A DNA stretch of 64,000 nt, taken from Dyella_B acidisoli (lineage in GTDB: Bacteria; Pseudomonadota; Gammaproteobacteria; Xanthomonadales; Rhodanobacteraceae). The stretch's first letter is position 1; every line of letters begins with the position of its first letter. Below the pieces are notes generated by a model, which was not told the DNA's origin, did not search any database, and saw only the letters and a program-made list of their open reading frames with translations. The position numbers and the translations under genes were made by a program. The stretch covers positions 2,170,001 to 2,234,000 of the forward strand of contig NZ_CP064031.1 in NCBI RefSeq assembly GCF_049532895.1, in the 5' to 3' direction. Of the stretch, positions 17,229 to 25,683 are shown piece by piece.

Positions 17229-18502
17229 GCAAGCCATCGCTACCTAAAAAACATCGTGGATTGCAGATTGCCACATCGCGGTCGATGCTTTGCCTGGCTT
17301 TCGGCATGTTTGCCCTGGTTCAAGGCGCGCGAAGCCAGGATGCAGCAACGATTGCCAAGGGCGAGTATTTGGCGCGAGCCGGAGATTGCATCGCATGCCA
17401 TAGCGATCCGGGCAACAAGCCTTTTGCAGGCGGTCGGGCGATGGCAACGCCATTCGGTACGCTTTATTCGCCCAACATTTCGCCGGATTCCACGACAGGA
17501 CTTGGAGCTTGGACCGCGGATGAGTTCTACACGATGATGCACAGCGGGCGAACGCGGTCGGGAGCGTTGCTTTATCCGGCCATGCCGTTTGCTTCCTATA
17601 CCAAGGTAACTCGTGCAGACGCGGATGCGATTTTTGCTTACTTAAAGAATGTCCCGCCGGTGCATCAACAAAATCGGGAACAGGATCTGAAATTTCCGTA
17701 CAACAATCGCAATCTGCTGCTTGGTTGGCGCACCCTCTACTTTAAGGAGGGTGAATATAAACCCGATCCATCGAAGTCGACCGAATGGAATCGGGGTGCG
17801 TACCTTGTCGAAGGACTCGGGCACTGCTCGATGTGTCATACCGCTATCAATGCACTGGGTGGTAGTTCGAAGTCGGAAGCATTCCAAGGCGGGCTAATTC
17901 CGATGCAAGAATGGTATGCGCCTTCCTTGACCTCCAATCGTGAAGCAGGGCTCGGCGACTGGAGCATCAAAGATATTTCCGATCTGTTGCAGGCCGGCGT
18001 ATCGGCGCGAGGGGCTGTCTACGGACCCATGGCCGAAGTGGTTTACAACAGCCTTCAATATCTATCGGATTCCGACATCCGTGCCATGGCGGTTTATTTG
18101 AAGGCATTGCCTTCGACCGGCGATACAACAGCGCCGAACGAGGTGCAGACACAGGACAGGCTTCGTCTCGCTCCCTTGGGAAAGAAAATCTACGTAGCCC
18201 AATGCGCGATGTGCCATGGCGTGAACGGTGAAGGCAAGGGCTGGGATTTTCCGCCGCTTGCCGCGAATCAGTCGATTCAAATGTCTTCATCCGTCAACCC
18301 GATTCGAATGGTTCTCAACGGCGGTTACCCACCGGGGACGATACGCAATCCCAGGCCCTATGGCATGCCACCCTTCGCGCAACAGCTGTCCGACGAAGAA
18401 GTGGCGGCTGTCGTTACGTACATCCGTACGGCCTGGAACAACCACGGAACGGCCATTACGGCCCAGGACGTCAATGCGTTGCGTTCGGCTCCGTTGAATT
18501 GA
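17225..18502 (+). CDS. Triheme cytochrome c (alcohol-dehydrogenase subunit II-like)
   Basis: This 425-residue protein has an N-terminal hydrophobic signal segment (SMLCLAFGMFALVQGARS) and three CxxCH haem sites: CIACH at 55-59, CSMCH at 201-205 and CAMCH at 327-331. The three-domain layout and phrases such as GEYLARAGDCIACH, YLVEGLGHCSMCHT and GMPPFAQQLSDEEVAAVVTYIRTAW match the membrane-associated triheme cytochrome subunits of alcohol or aldehyde dehydrogenases. No dehydrogenase gene is next to it, so here it more probably feeds the adjacent oxidase. Overlaps the preceding gene by 4 bp. Confidence 0.9.
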   Translation: MSKPSLPKKHRGLQIATSRSMLCLAFGMFALVQGARSQDAATIAKGEYLARAGDCIACHSDPGNKPFAGGRAMATPFGTLYSPNISPDSTTGLGAWTADEFYTMMHSGRTRSGALLYPAMPFASYTKVTRADADAIFAYLKNVPPVHQQNREQDLKFPYNNRNLLLGWRTLYFKEGEYKPDPSKSTEWNRGAYLVEGLGHCSMCHTAINALGGSSKSEAFQGGLIPMQEWYAPSLTSNREAGLGDWSIKDISDLLQAGVSARGAVYGPMAEVVYNSLQYLSDSDIRAMAVYLKALPSTGDTTAPNEVQTQDRLRLAPLGKKIYVAQCAMCHGVNGEGKGWDFPPLAANQSIQMSSSVNPIRMVLNGGYPPGTIRNPRPYGMPPFAQQLSDEEVAAVVTYIRTAWNNHGTAITAQDVNALRSAPLN

Positions 18503-18518
18503 ATAGGGGCGAGATTTC

Positions 18519-18692
18519 ATGAGAAGCACTGAAGACCCCTCTGCACGTGACGAAGATGAGCGTGTCGAGCAAATCGTAAGCGCTGGACCGCGCGGTGCGC
18601 TGATGGTCACTGGCATTGCCGTGGCCATCGTCATAGCGCTTTGGTTCCTGTTCTATTTTCTGGTTTTCCTCCCTCGCGGCGTCATTCATTAA
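18519..18692 (+). CDS. Small single-pass oxidase subunit (ba3 subunit IIa-like)
   Basis: This is a 57-residue open frame beginning MRSTEDPSARDED, with an acidic N-terminus and one long membrane helix (ALMVTGIAVAIVIALWFLFY) ending LVFLPRGVIH. It sits 16 bp after the triheme cytochrome and 10 bp before subunit II, on the same strand. In ba3-type oxidases the small subunit IIa is encoded directly before subunits II and I, so the order, size and topology all fit. The sequence itself is too short for a certain family call. Confidence 0.75.
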   Translation: MRSTEDPSARDEDERVEQIVSAGPRGALMVTGIAVAIVIALWFLFYFLVFLPRGVIH

Positions 18693-18702
18693 AGGACGTG
18701 TC

Positions 18703-19272
18703 GTGGCTCAATCGTTTTCCGCCAATTCGCACGACACGGCTGCGTTGACCGCGCGCATCGAGAAGCGATGGGCTTTCTTGATGGTCAGCATCATCGCCTT
18801 GCTCGTTGCGATCATGATTTTCACCGGCCTGCATTGGGCGATGATGCCGCCGTCCCGAGTCGAAACCATCGATCCTTCGACGCTGCACGTGTCAGGCGAA
18901 TTCGTCGAGAGCAACCTCGGCAGCGCTGTTGAACCTAACGGATCGGTCACCGTGAGGATCGTCGGCCAGCAATACTCGTTCACGCCGCAGTGCATTGTCG
19001 TGCCGTCCAAAACGCCCATCACCTTTCGAGTGACCAGCGCCGACGTGATCCACGGGATGCTTATCACCGGAACAAACATCAATTCGATGGTCGAGCCCGG
19101 CTACATTTCTACCTTCAAGACCGAATTTGAACGGGCCGGTGATCATTTGATGCCGTGCCATGAATATTGCGGCGTTGGCCATGAAGCCATGTGGGCCAAT
19201 GTGAAGGTGGTCGACAAAGACGTCTTTTCGAAAATGGCTGCCAACACGAGGAGACTGACCTGTGATCTCTAA
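18703..19272 (+). CDS. Cytochrome c oxidase subunit II (ba3 type)
   Basis: This 189-residue protein has one N-terminal membrane helix (RWAFLMVSIIALLVAIMIFT) and a periplasmic cupredoxin domain. The binuclear CuA site is complete: His117 in VIHGM and CHEYCGVGHEAM at 152-163, giving Cys152, Glu154, Cys156, His160 and Met163. The short length is normal for B-type (ba3) oxidases. The GTG start at 18703 has AAAGGA 7 bp upstream. Its last 11 bp overlap the subunit I gene. It receives electrons from cytochrome c. Confidence 0.94.
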   Translation: MAQSFSANSHDTAALTARIEKRWAFLMVSIIALLVAIMIFTGLHWAMMPPSRVETIDPSTLHVSGEFVESNLGSAVEPNGSVTVRIVGQQYSFTPQCIVVPSKTPITFRVTSADVIHGMLITGTNINSMVEPGYISTFKTEFERAGDHLMPCHEYCGVGHEAMWANVKVVDKDVFSKMAANTRRLTCDL

Positions 19273-20887
19273 CAGACGCCTTGTGCTCGCTCATTTTTGG
19301 TTGGCGTTTGCCGTATTTGGTCTTGCCATTCTTCTTGGCGAGTGGCAAATGTTCATCCGCAGTCCATTGCACGGTTGGCTGCACAATCCCGATCTCTACT
19401 ACCGATCGGTTACCGCACACGGCACCGTGATGGGATACGTCTTCCCGACACTCGTTGCAATGGGTTTCGGCTATGCCATCTGCGAGCTGTCCCTCGATCA
19501 ACCTTTGATTGGCCGACGCTGGGCGTGGGTTGGGTACGCGATGATCATCGTCGGCTCGGTAGCGGCGGTGGTGCCTGTTGCCTTGGGGCTCGACTCGGTG
19601 CTTTACACTTTTTATCCGCCGATGATCGGTAACGCTTTCTATTACATCGGCGTGGTGCTGGTAGTCGTCGGATCTTGGGTCTGGGTCGTGCTTATGGGTG
19701 TCAATCTGAACGCGTGGAAGCGTGCTCATCCAGGCGCTCCCGTTCCGCTTCCCATGTTTGCGAACGTCGCCGCCGCTTACCTTTGGGGATGGACAGCGGT
19801 CGGTGCGGCGCTGGAGTTGCTATTCCAGATTCTCCCTGTAGCACTGGGTTTTTCAAACACCATCAATGCCGGGCTCTCTCGCGTCCTGTTTTCCTGGACG
19901 CTGCACGCCATCGTTTATTTTTGGTTGATGCCTGCATACATCGCTTTTTACACAATCGTGCCTCGCGCAATTGGTGGTCGTCTGTACAGCGACACCATGG
20001 CGCGAGTTTCGTTTGCACTGTTTCTCGTATTTTCGATGCCGATTGGCATCCATCACTTATTTGCTGACCCTCAAGTTGGCTCAGGCTTCAAATTTATCCA
20101 TTCGGTGTTTACCGCAATGGTGACGATTCCTACGCTGCTGACTGTATTCACCATCTGTGCTTCCGTGGAAATAGCCGCGCGCCTGCGTGGTGGAAAGGGT
20201 GTATTTGGTTGGCTCAAGGCGCTTCCGTGGGACAACCCGCAGATGCTCGCACTGGCATTTTCATTTGTGATGCTGGGGTTCGGGGGCGCCGGCGGTTTGA
20301 TCAACATGAGTTATCAGCTGGACTCGACCGTGCACAATACCCAATGGATTACCGGTCATTTTCACCTGATCTTCGGCGGCGCGGTCGTGATCATGTACTT
20401 CGCTATTGCCTACGACCTTTGGCCGCACCTTACGGGACGGGCGATGCAGGATCTAAGCCTGATCCGTACGCAGTTGTGGCTATGGTTCGTCGGGATGATC
20501 GTAACGACGTTTCCGTGGCATTACGTAGGCATCCTGGGTATGCCGCGGCGCATGGCTTATTTCGACTACAGCGCGCCTGGTCTGTCGGGCGAGGGCATTA
20601 CAGTCATCATGTCGACGGTTGGCGGTGCGTTGCTGGTTGTTTCGGCGCTCCTGTTCCTGCTCATTCTTTATCGCAACCATTCCGCGAGCCGGGCTGAAAC
20701 AACTCCCTTCACCTTCAGTAGAGCCATTCACGAGCCTACCTCGCTGCCGTTGGCCTTGAACGGTCTTGGGCTTTGGGTTGGGCTGATGATCGCGCTGACG
20801 ATCACCAACTACGGTTATCCGATCGCTCAACTCATCGGCTTGCACGATGCCCAAGTTCCCGCTGTCTTCATAGGAGGGAAGCGATGA
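19262..20887 (+). CDS. Cytochrome c oxidase subunit I (ba3-type haem-copper oxidase)
   Basis: This 541-residue membrane protein has about 12-13 helices. Metal ligands are readable: low-spin haem His53 (TAHGTVMGY); CuB ligand His215 with the cross-linked Tyr219 in LHAIVYFWLMPAY; the CuB His pair 264-265 (IGIHHLFADP); and haem ligands His366 and His368 in ITGHFHLIF. Phrases such as IHSVFTAMVTIPTL, RLRGGKGVFGWLKALPWDNP and STVHNTQWI match the Thermus ba3 oxidase closely, so this is a B-family enzyme with one proton channel and high oxygen affinity. GTG start overlapping subunit II; no subunit III or assembly genes follow. Confidence 0.95.
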   Translation: MISNRRLVLAHFWLAFAVFGLAILLGEWQMFIRSPLHGWLHNPDLYYRSVTAHGTVMGYVFPTLVAMGFGYAICELSLDQPLIGRRWAWVGYAMIIVGSVAAVVPVALGLDSVLYTFYPPMIGNAFYYIGVVLVVVGSWVWVVLMGVNLNAWKRAHPGAPVPLPMFANVAAAYLWGWTAVGAALELLFQILPVALGFSNTINAGLSRVLFSWTLHAIVYFWLMPAYIAFYTIVPRAIGGRLYSDTMARVSFALFLVFSMPIGIHHLFADPQVGSGFKFIHSVFTAMVTIPTLLTVFTICASVEIAARLRGGKGVFGWLKALPWDNPQMLALAFSFVMLGFGGAGGLINMSYQLDSTVHNTQWITGHFHLIFGGAVVIMYFAIAYDLWPHLTGRAMQDLSLIRTQLWLWFVGMIVTTFPWHYVGILGMPRRMAYFDYSAPGLSGEGITVIMSTVGGALLVVSALLFLLILYRNHSASRAETTPFTFSRAIHEPTSLPLALNGLGLWVGLMIALTITNYGYPIAQLIGLHDAQVPAVFIGGKR

Positions 20888-21690
20888 ACGGTGATCGCCC
20901 ACGCCTGATATCGCTCCGCAATCCCTGGTTCACAGCGAGTGTCGGGGCTATCTCCATACTGTTCGTCTTTACGGTTTTCGTGGGGTTTGTCTGGCTCCCT
21001 TCTGCTCAAAATGACGCGTTGTTCAAGGGGCTGTTGAATGCTATTTGCAGCGCCGCTGGTGTCCCCAAGGCTTGGTTGAGCGAGGCGAGCCCTCCGATTC
21101 AGCCTAAAACGCCTGTTTCGAGTGTGGTGCTGACGCCAGACATGCTTGGCGGAGCGTCCTCTGGCGGGTCTATTGGGCGAGGCGCCACCTTGGCGCTACG
21201 TTGCACGATGTGCCACGGCGCTCGCGGCGTGAGCGCGGCCAATACGCCAAATCTGGCTGGGCAATATGCTCCTTCGATATATAAGGAGCTGCGCGATTTC
21301 CAGAGCGGAGCACGTACAAGCGCAATCATGGCACCCATGGTTGTCGGACTCAGCGACCAGGACCTGAGCGACTTATCGGCGTATTACGCCTCGCTGCCAC
21401 GTAGCAACGCGCCTCCCGCGCAGCAAGTGCATTCAGAGCCAAATATCGTTGCCACAGGATCACCCATGCGAAACATCGCTCCATGCGGTTCCTGTCACGG
21501 TGATTTGGCGACCAAGTTGGGTGCTCCCTGGCTCGGCCCGCAACCGCGTGAATATCTGAAATCCCAGCTCGAAGCATTTGCAAACGGCAGTCGCCACAAC
21601 GATATCAGCGCTCAGATGCGAAATATCGCACGTAATATGACAGCTGACGAAATTAACGCATCTGCGAGTTACTATGCGGGAAGCAGATAG
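20884..21690 (+). CDS. Membrane-anchored dihaem cytochrome c
   Basis: This 268-residue protein starts at the ATG overlapping the oxidase subunit I stop (ATGA); a longer frame upstream lies inside that gene. One N-terminal membrane helix (VGAISILFVFTVFVGFVWLP) anchors two c-type haem domains with CTMCH at 107-111 and CGSCH at 201-205. The order TM-haem-haem is like the cytochrome c subunits that dock to terminal oxidases. Last gene of the respiratory operon, convergent with the MNIO operon. Confidence 0.9.
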   Translation: MNGDRPRLISLRNPWFTASVGAISILFVFTVFVGFVWLPSAQNDALFKGLLNAICSAAGVPKAWLSEASPPIQPKTPVSSVVLTPDMLGGASSGGSIGRGATLALRCTMCHGARGVSAANTPNLAGQYAPSIYKELRDFQSGARTSAIMAPMVVGLSDQDLSDLSAYYASLPRSNAPPAQQVHSEPNIVATGSPMRNIAPCGSCHGDLATKLGAPWLGPQPREYLKSQLEAFANGSRHNDISAQMRNIARNMTADEINASASYYAGSR

Positions 21691-21761
21691 ACACTGTCCC
21701 TTGCCGACGAAGCCGCAACAAGGCACGAATGGATCCATGAACCGCTTCAGCTAAATCGCGC

Positions 21762-22613
21762 CTAATCTCGCTGATGCTGAGGCGCGGCTACTAGCAGTCC
21801 CAACTCTTGCGCCACGGGTATCCACAGCGTCCAATCAGCAAGCACGCGCTCTTGTGGCATGTCTTGGTTCTCCACGCGCCGCGATGCCTGATGCAGATCG
21901 CATCCCTGGCGCAACGCATCCAACATTCCGTATTGCCAATACGTCAACGGATAGGCGGATACGCGGTAATGCATACGGGTGATGGCAACGAGGCTGTTCT
22001 CTGATTGAGGGCACTGCGGTACCTCATCGCTCGCCGCCATCGCCTGCCAAAACGGGATCAAAGGAAGCTTCAAGTCAAGCAGCCGTACGCATGGAGGAAC
22101 AGTCCAATGCGTCACATTCATCGCCGCCCATGGCGATGCAGTCAGCGCCTGGTTATGTGCATGTTCCGGTCCGTGATCGCGCATGGTTTCGAGCCAGGCA
22201 CGTTCAAATCGCGCAAGTTCGACCGGTAGCAGCCACATGCCGTCGTCGGCGGCGGTTTGCGGCGGACGATGTCGTGCAAGAAAGGCGGGAAAGCCTGCGC
22301 CAAGATCGTAAAGAGTGGGGGAGTGCGAAGGGTTCTCCCACAGGTAGGCGCGTGCGAAGAAACCGAACACGTCGTCGCCCATCACACGTTGCAGCATGGG
22401 GTAGTCCGCGGCCAGGCAATCATAGAGCCGCATCAGATAGCCATCGGCATAGACGCCCAATCGCCGCATCGGATCGGCAACAGCGTTGGCATGCACCAGC
22501 TCACCCGCAGCAAGCCCATGATGTTGGCGTGCCAGCGCTGCTCCGCGCTCAGCACCGCCTGGCGTGGTCATGACGGTGAGCAACCAGTGTTGAACGTCAT
22601 GGAGCGACGGCAT
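21762..22613 (-). CDS. bufC: DUF2063 family protein (BufC/HvfC-like MNIO partner)
   Basis: This 283-residue protein opens MPSLHDVQHWLLTVMTTPGG. The N-terminal DUF2063 domain (residues about 10-100) has the recognisable pattern RLGVYADGYLMRLYDCLAADYPMLQRVMG followed by FARAYLWENPSHSPTLYDLG. In bufferin, Hvf and Tgl-type clusters this protein is the partner that presents the precursor peptide to the DUF692 enzyme. It overlaps the DUF692 gene by 17 bp and ends the three-gene minus-strand operon. The gene symbol is given by analogy. Confidence 0.87.
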   Translation of the reverse strand: MPSLHDVQHWLLTVMTTPGGAERGAALARQHHGLAAGELVHANAVADPMRRLGVYADGYLMRLYDCLAADYPMLQRVMGDDVFGFFARAYLWENPSHSPTLYDLGAGFPAFLARHRPPQTAADDGMWLLPVELARFERAWLETMRDHGPEHAHNQALTASPWAAMNVTHWTVPPCVRLLDLKLPLIPFWQAMAASDEVPQCPQSENSLVAITRMHYRVSAYPLTYWQYGMLDALRQGCDLHQASRRVENQDMPQERVLADWTLWIPVAQELGLLVAAPQHQRD

Positions 22614-23547
22614 GTTCTTCCCTCAATTGAAATGCGATCGGCGTGGAGTAGCTGGGCGATGGGGGCGTGACGTCGGCATCGATCGCCGGCGCAACGATTT
22701 CTCCGCGCAGCGTTTGGCGAGCTTTATCCAACTCGATCAACAGTTCCGGATAGGCGGGAATATTTGCGTCCCATTCGAGCAAAGTGGATACGGTGCTGTC
22801 GCCGGATGAATCAACACCGCAGCACTGCTGTGCCAGCACATAAAGCTGCCAGACTCGTGCGGGTACGGGGCGATCATGCGTGTCGATCAGCAAATCCCCG
22901 GTGTCGGTGGGTCCGGCAAGGTGGATCTGCACGATGTGCTCGGGCGGTAATTGTCGAATGTAATGCTCTGGATCAAAGCCATGGTTGTGGCTGGATACGT
23001 AGACGTTGTTCACGTCGAGCAACAAGCCGCAACCGGTTTCCCTAGCGAGCCGCGCGAGGAAATCGCATTCGGCCATGGGCGAGCAAGTGAATTGCAGGTA
23101 GCTGCTTGGGTTTTCGAGTACCAATGGGCGCTGCAGCAGTTCCTGCACGGCTTCCACACGTTGTCGTACGTGCTGATAAGTGGGTTCGTCCAAGGGCATT
23201 GGCAACAGATCGTGCGCGTTGATGCCTACGACACCGGTCCAGCACAGGTGGTCGGAGATCAAAACGGGTTCGATCTCTTCAGCAAGTTGCTTGAGCTTGG
23301 ACAGGTAAGTGCGGTCCAGCGGATCGGAACTGCCGATCGACATGGAAACGCCGTGCATGACAACAGGAACCTGTGCGCGAATGCGATCCAGTGCATGGCG
23401 CGCGTAGCCGTGATGACCGATGAAGTTCTCGCTGATGATTTCGAACCAGTCGACACCGGGACCGTGGCGCAGGATGTGATCGAGATGCACGTTTCTCAGG
23501 CCAACGCCGAATCCGAGGTTGGGCAGGCCGAGCCGGGGAGCAGTCAT
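22597..23547 (-). CDS. bufB: DUF692 multinuclear non-haem iron oxidative enzyme (MNIO; BufB/HvfB-like)
   Basis: This 316-residue TIM-barrel enzyme belongs to the MNIO family, which uses two or three iron ions to modify cysteines in ribosomal peptides. Family blocks in order: LGFGVGLRNVHLDHIL, DWFEIISENFIG, VPVVMHGVSMSIGSSDPL, LISDHLCWTG, VLENPSSYLQF, LLLDVNNVYVSSHNHG, HIVQIHLAGPTDTG and LLIDTHDRPV. These supply the conserved His, Asp and Glu iron ligands. It follows the large ferritin-like gene by 81 bp on the same strand and overlaps DUF2063. The likely substrate is the cysteine-rich tail of that neighbour. The symbol is by analogy. Confidence 0.92.
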   Translation of the reverse strand: MTAPRLGLPNLGFGVGLRNVHLDHILRHGPGVDWFEIISENFIGHHGYARHALDRIRAQVPVVMHGVSMSIGSSDPLDRTYLSKLKQLAEEIEPVLISDHLCWTGVVGINAHDLLPMPLDEPTYQHVRQRVEAVQELLQRPLVLENPSSYLQFTCSPMAECDFLARLARETGCGLLLDVNNVYVSSHNHGFDPEHYIRQLPPEHIVQIHLAGPTDTGDLLIDTHDRPVPARVWQLYVLAQQCCGVDSSGDSTVSTLLEWDANIPAYPELLIELDKARQTLRGEIVAPAIDADVTPPSPSYSTPIAFQLREEHAVAP

Positions 23548-23628
23548 GATTTACCTTCGATGCTGGAAGGGGCATTGAATCTCGCTCTCGATGACGAGAG
23601 CGAGATCCAGTTCCTTGGCGCTTGGTTC

Positions 23629-25683
23629 TTAGGTGGATGGAGGCAACGCGATGCGCAGATCGGTCGCCTTGGGTGGCGTGCCGACGGGCTTGCCGCGGTG
23701 ACTCATCACTTTTTGATAAGCCTCCCAGGCCTTGTCGTACACCGACTCGCCCAAGGCAAACGTCATTTCGCCGATTTGCTGCGACTGATGACGCGGACCG
23801 ACAAAGTCGTACAACACCATCGTGCCACCCGCGGGATACAACTGCGAAGCGGAAATGGGTACCGCGCAGCCGCCGAACGTGGCGCACTTATTGTCGCTGG
23901 GTGAGCTGTACTTGCCGGTGGATGGCGGCGGACCGCCGCACAGGTTGCCTTCCGCTACATCGTTGCGACTCTTGCGTCCGCGCAGCATGTAGGGCGCATG
24001 GCCTTCCGGCACGCTGGCAGTCATGCCGCAACCACCGCTGTGACCGCAAGATCCCCCGCCGGTGTCGAGCTGTGCGAAGCCGCAACCGCCCTGTGCTTTG
24101 CAGCCGTTGGAACCGCGACAAGTGTGATAGACCTCGATGGCGGCGCAGGTGCCGTCGTTGCCTTCCAGCGCCATGCCCTGGCAAGCGTGATAGAGCTTGT
24201 TGGGATTTACATCACCAATGCCCAGTGCGAGGTCCGGCGTTCTCCCGAACACGGCCCAGCACAGCGAAACGCGGTCGCCGGAACCGGCCATCGACGGGTA
24301 GGGGAAGACGGTGCTGGCGTTTTTCCAATACTCGTTGAGCACCGTCGTGACACCCGCGATGGCACCCACCGCCACCTTGCTCAGCAAGGCATGTTCGGAT
24401 GGGCCTTTTGCCTTCAGTCGATTCAGTGCGTCGGCAATTTCTTGTGGCGGCGGAATTGGGGAAGTCGCGGGTGCGCTGTATTCCCGGGTTATCAGCATCG
24501 CCGAGGTCCAATGGTTGTTCGGGTCGGCATGCCATTTTTCCCAGGTCATGATCTTGTCGAGCTTGCCGTGCAACGACTCAAATCGCTCGAAATGCGTTTC
24601 GGGTGCGTAACGCCCGCGAGCTTCGGCATCGGCTGAAGGGGCATGGCCACCATTGGCGGTGTAGGAGGGGTAGTCCACTTCAAGAGCAGGCCTGTCTTCG
24701 CGATACCGTTGCTTCACGTCGGTCAGCAGTGCCTGGTTGAACCGGTAGCGAAGCAGCGATTCGCCGATCGTGATCAGGCTTCCTTCGCCCTGGTCGGTGA
24801 TGGCCGACATCATGGTGATGGCCTTGTCGAAGGCGACAATGGGGTCGTCCAGATCCTGCGAACTCAGCTTGGTATCGAAACCGGGGAATTCGCGCTTGGG
24901 ATGTCCTTTTTCCATCACATTGAAAAGATCCTGCTGCACGCAATCAGACGTGAACAGTTTCTCCCAAAGGGTTTGGCCATCCTCATAGCGGATGCGCAGG
25001 TATTTGGCGTAGCACTCGTACATATCGCCGATGGAACCGAACATCGGCAAGGGCTTGCCTGGGTCCCAATGCGGGAACGGCACAAGCGGGAAATACTTGT
25101 GACGCTGTTCGGGAAGAATTTCCTCGCGAGCGTCTTTCGTCGGTTGCTCGACGGCGCAGAAAAGGTCAAGCGTGTTTTTGTCGAGCGAGCCGAGCGCGAC
25201 CTTGGTGTTGTGATAGCGCTTGGTGTCCTTGAGATCCACGATGTAGGGAATGGTTGTCTTTTCCGGGCCGTAGCAATGCCAGCCGTGATCCTTCGTCTGC
25301 AGCGCTGGGCTGGTGAACGTCGGCACCAGGCCAATGGCAGTACTGATGTTGGAGGCCATCTCCAGATGCAGCATTTCCTGGATGAAGACACTGAAGATCA
25401 GATTGAACGTCTTGCGCTCCTCGGTATCGGGATTGGCCGTGGGCCCCATGCCTGGCCAGCAGCGTCCCTTGTAGTAATCGATGTTCTTGGCGTTGATCTC
25501 ATGCGTGCCATAGATGGAGTACATCGTCGTCATGTAGAGCGGTATGGTGAACAGCTCGACGTCGACGGCGGCTTGCGCGATCTGCCATACCGCGGCCTTG
25601 TCTGTTTCGAAATACTTGAGGCTTCGCCCGACGCAAATGCCAAGCTCGGGTTCCAATCGCTTTGCTGTTGCCGTGTCATTCAT
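23629..25683 (-). CDS. Ferritin-like (VioB N-domain type) protein with bufferin-like Cys-rich tail
   Basis: This is a 684-residue protein without signal peptide. Residues about 30-250 form a ferritin-like four-helix domain of the kind found in VioB/iminophenylpyruvate-dimer-synthase proteins: AAVDVELFTIPLYMTTMYSI with Glu43, then IFSVFIQEMLHLEMASNI with Glu103, His106 and Glu108. Residues 501-606 hold ten Cys (501, 513, 522, 528, 534, 546, 552, 582, 600, 606); the first part, CQGMALEGNDGTCAA, resembles the bufferin core CxGxAxxGxNDCA. The last 80 residues return to ordinary composition. AAGGAGAG 8 bp before the ATG is a strong ribosome-binding site. It heads the operon with the MNIO pair, so it is probably their substrate protein. 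Function is unknown; metal handling or natural-product chemistry are possible. Confidence 0.85.
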   Translation of the reverse strand: MNDTATAKRLEPELGICVGRSLKYFETDKAAVWQIAQAAVDVELFTIPLYMTTMYSIYGTHEINAKNIDYYKGRCWPGMGPTANPDTEERKTFNLIFSVFIQEMLHLEMASNISTAIGLVPTFTSPALQTKDHGWHCYGPEKTTIPYIVDLKDTKRYHNTKVALGSLDKNTLDLFCAVEQPTKDAREEILPEQRHKYFPLVPFPHWDPGKPLPMFGSIGDMYECYAKYLRIRYEDGQTLWEKLFTSDCVQQDLFNVMEKGHPKREFPGFDTKLSSQDLDDPIVAFDKAITMMSAITDQGEGSLITIGESLLRYRFNQALLTDVKQRYREDRPALEVDYPSYTANGGHAPSADAEARGRYAPETHFERFESLHGKLDKIMTWEKWHADPNNHWTSAMLITREYSAPATSPIPPPQEIADALNRLKAKGPSEHALLSKVAVGAIAGVTTVLNEYWKNASTVFPYPSMAGSGDRVSLCWAVFGRTPDLALGIGDVNPNKLYHACQGMALEGNDGTCAAIEVYHTCRGSNGCKAQGGCGFAQLDTGGGSCGHSGGCGMTASVPEGHAPYMLRGRKSRNDVAEGNLCGGPPPSTGKYSSPSDNKCATFGGCAVPISASQLYPAGGTMVLYDFVGPRHQSQQIGEMTFALGESVYDKAWEAYQKVMSHRGKPVGTPPKATDLRIALPPST

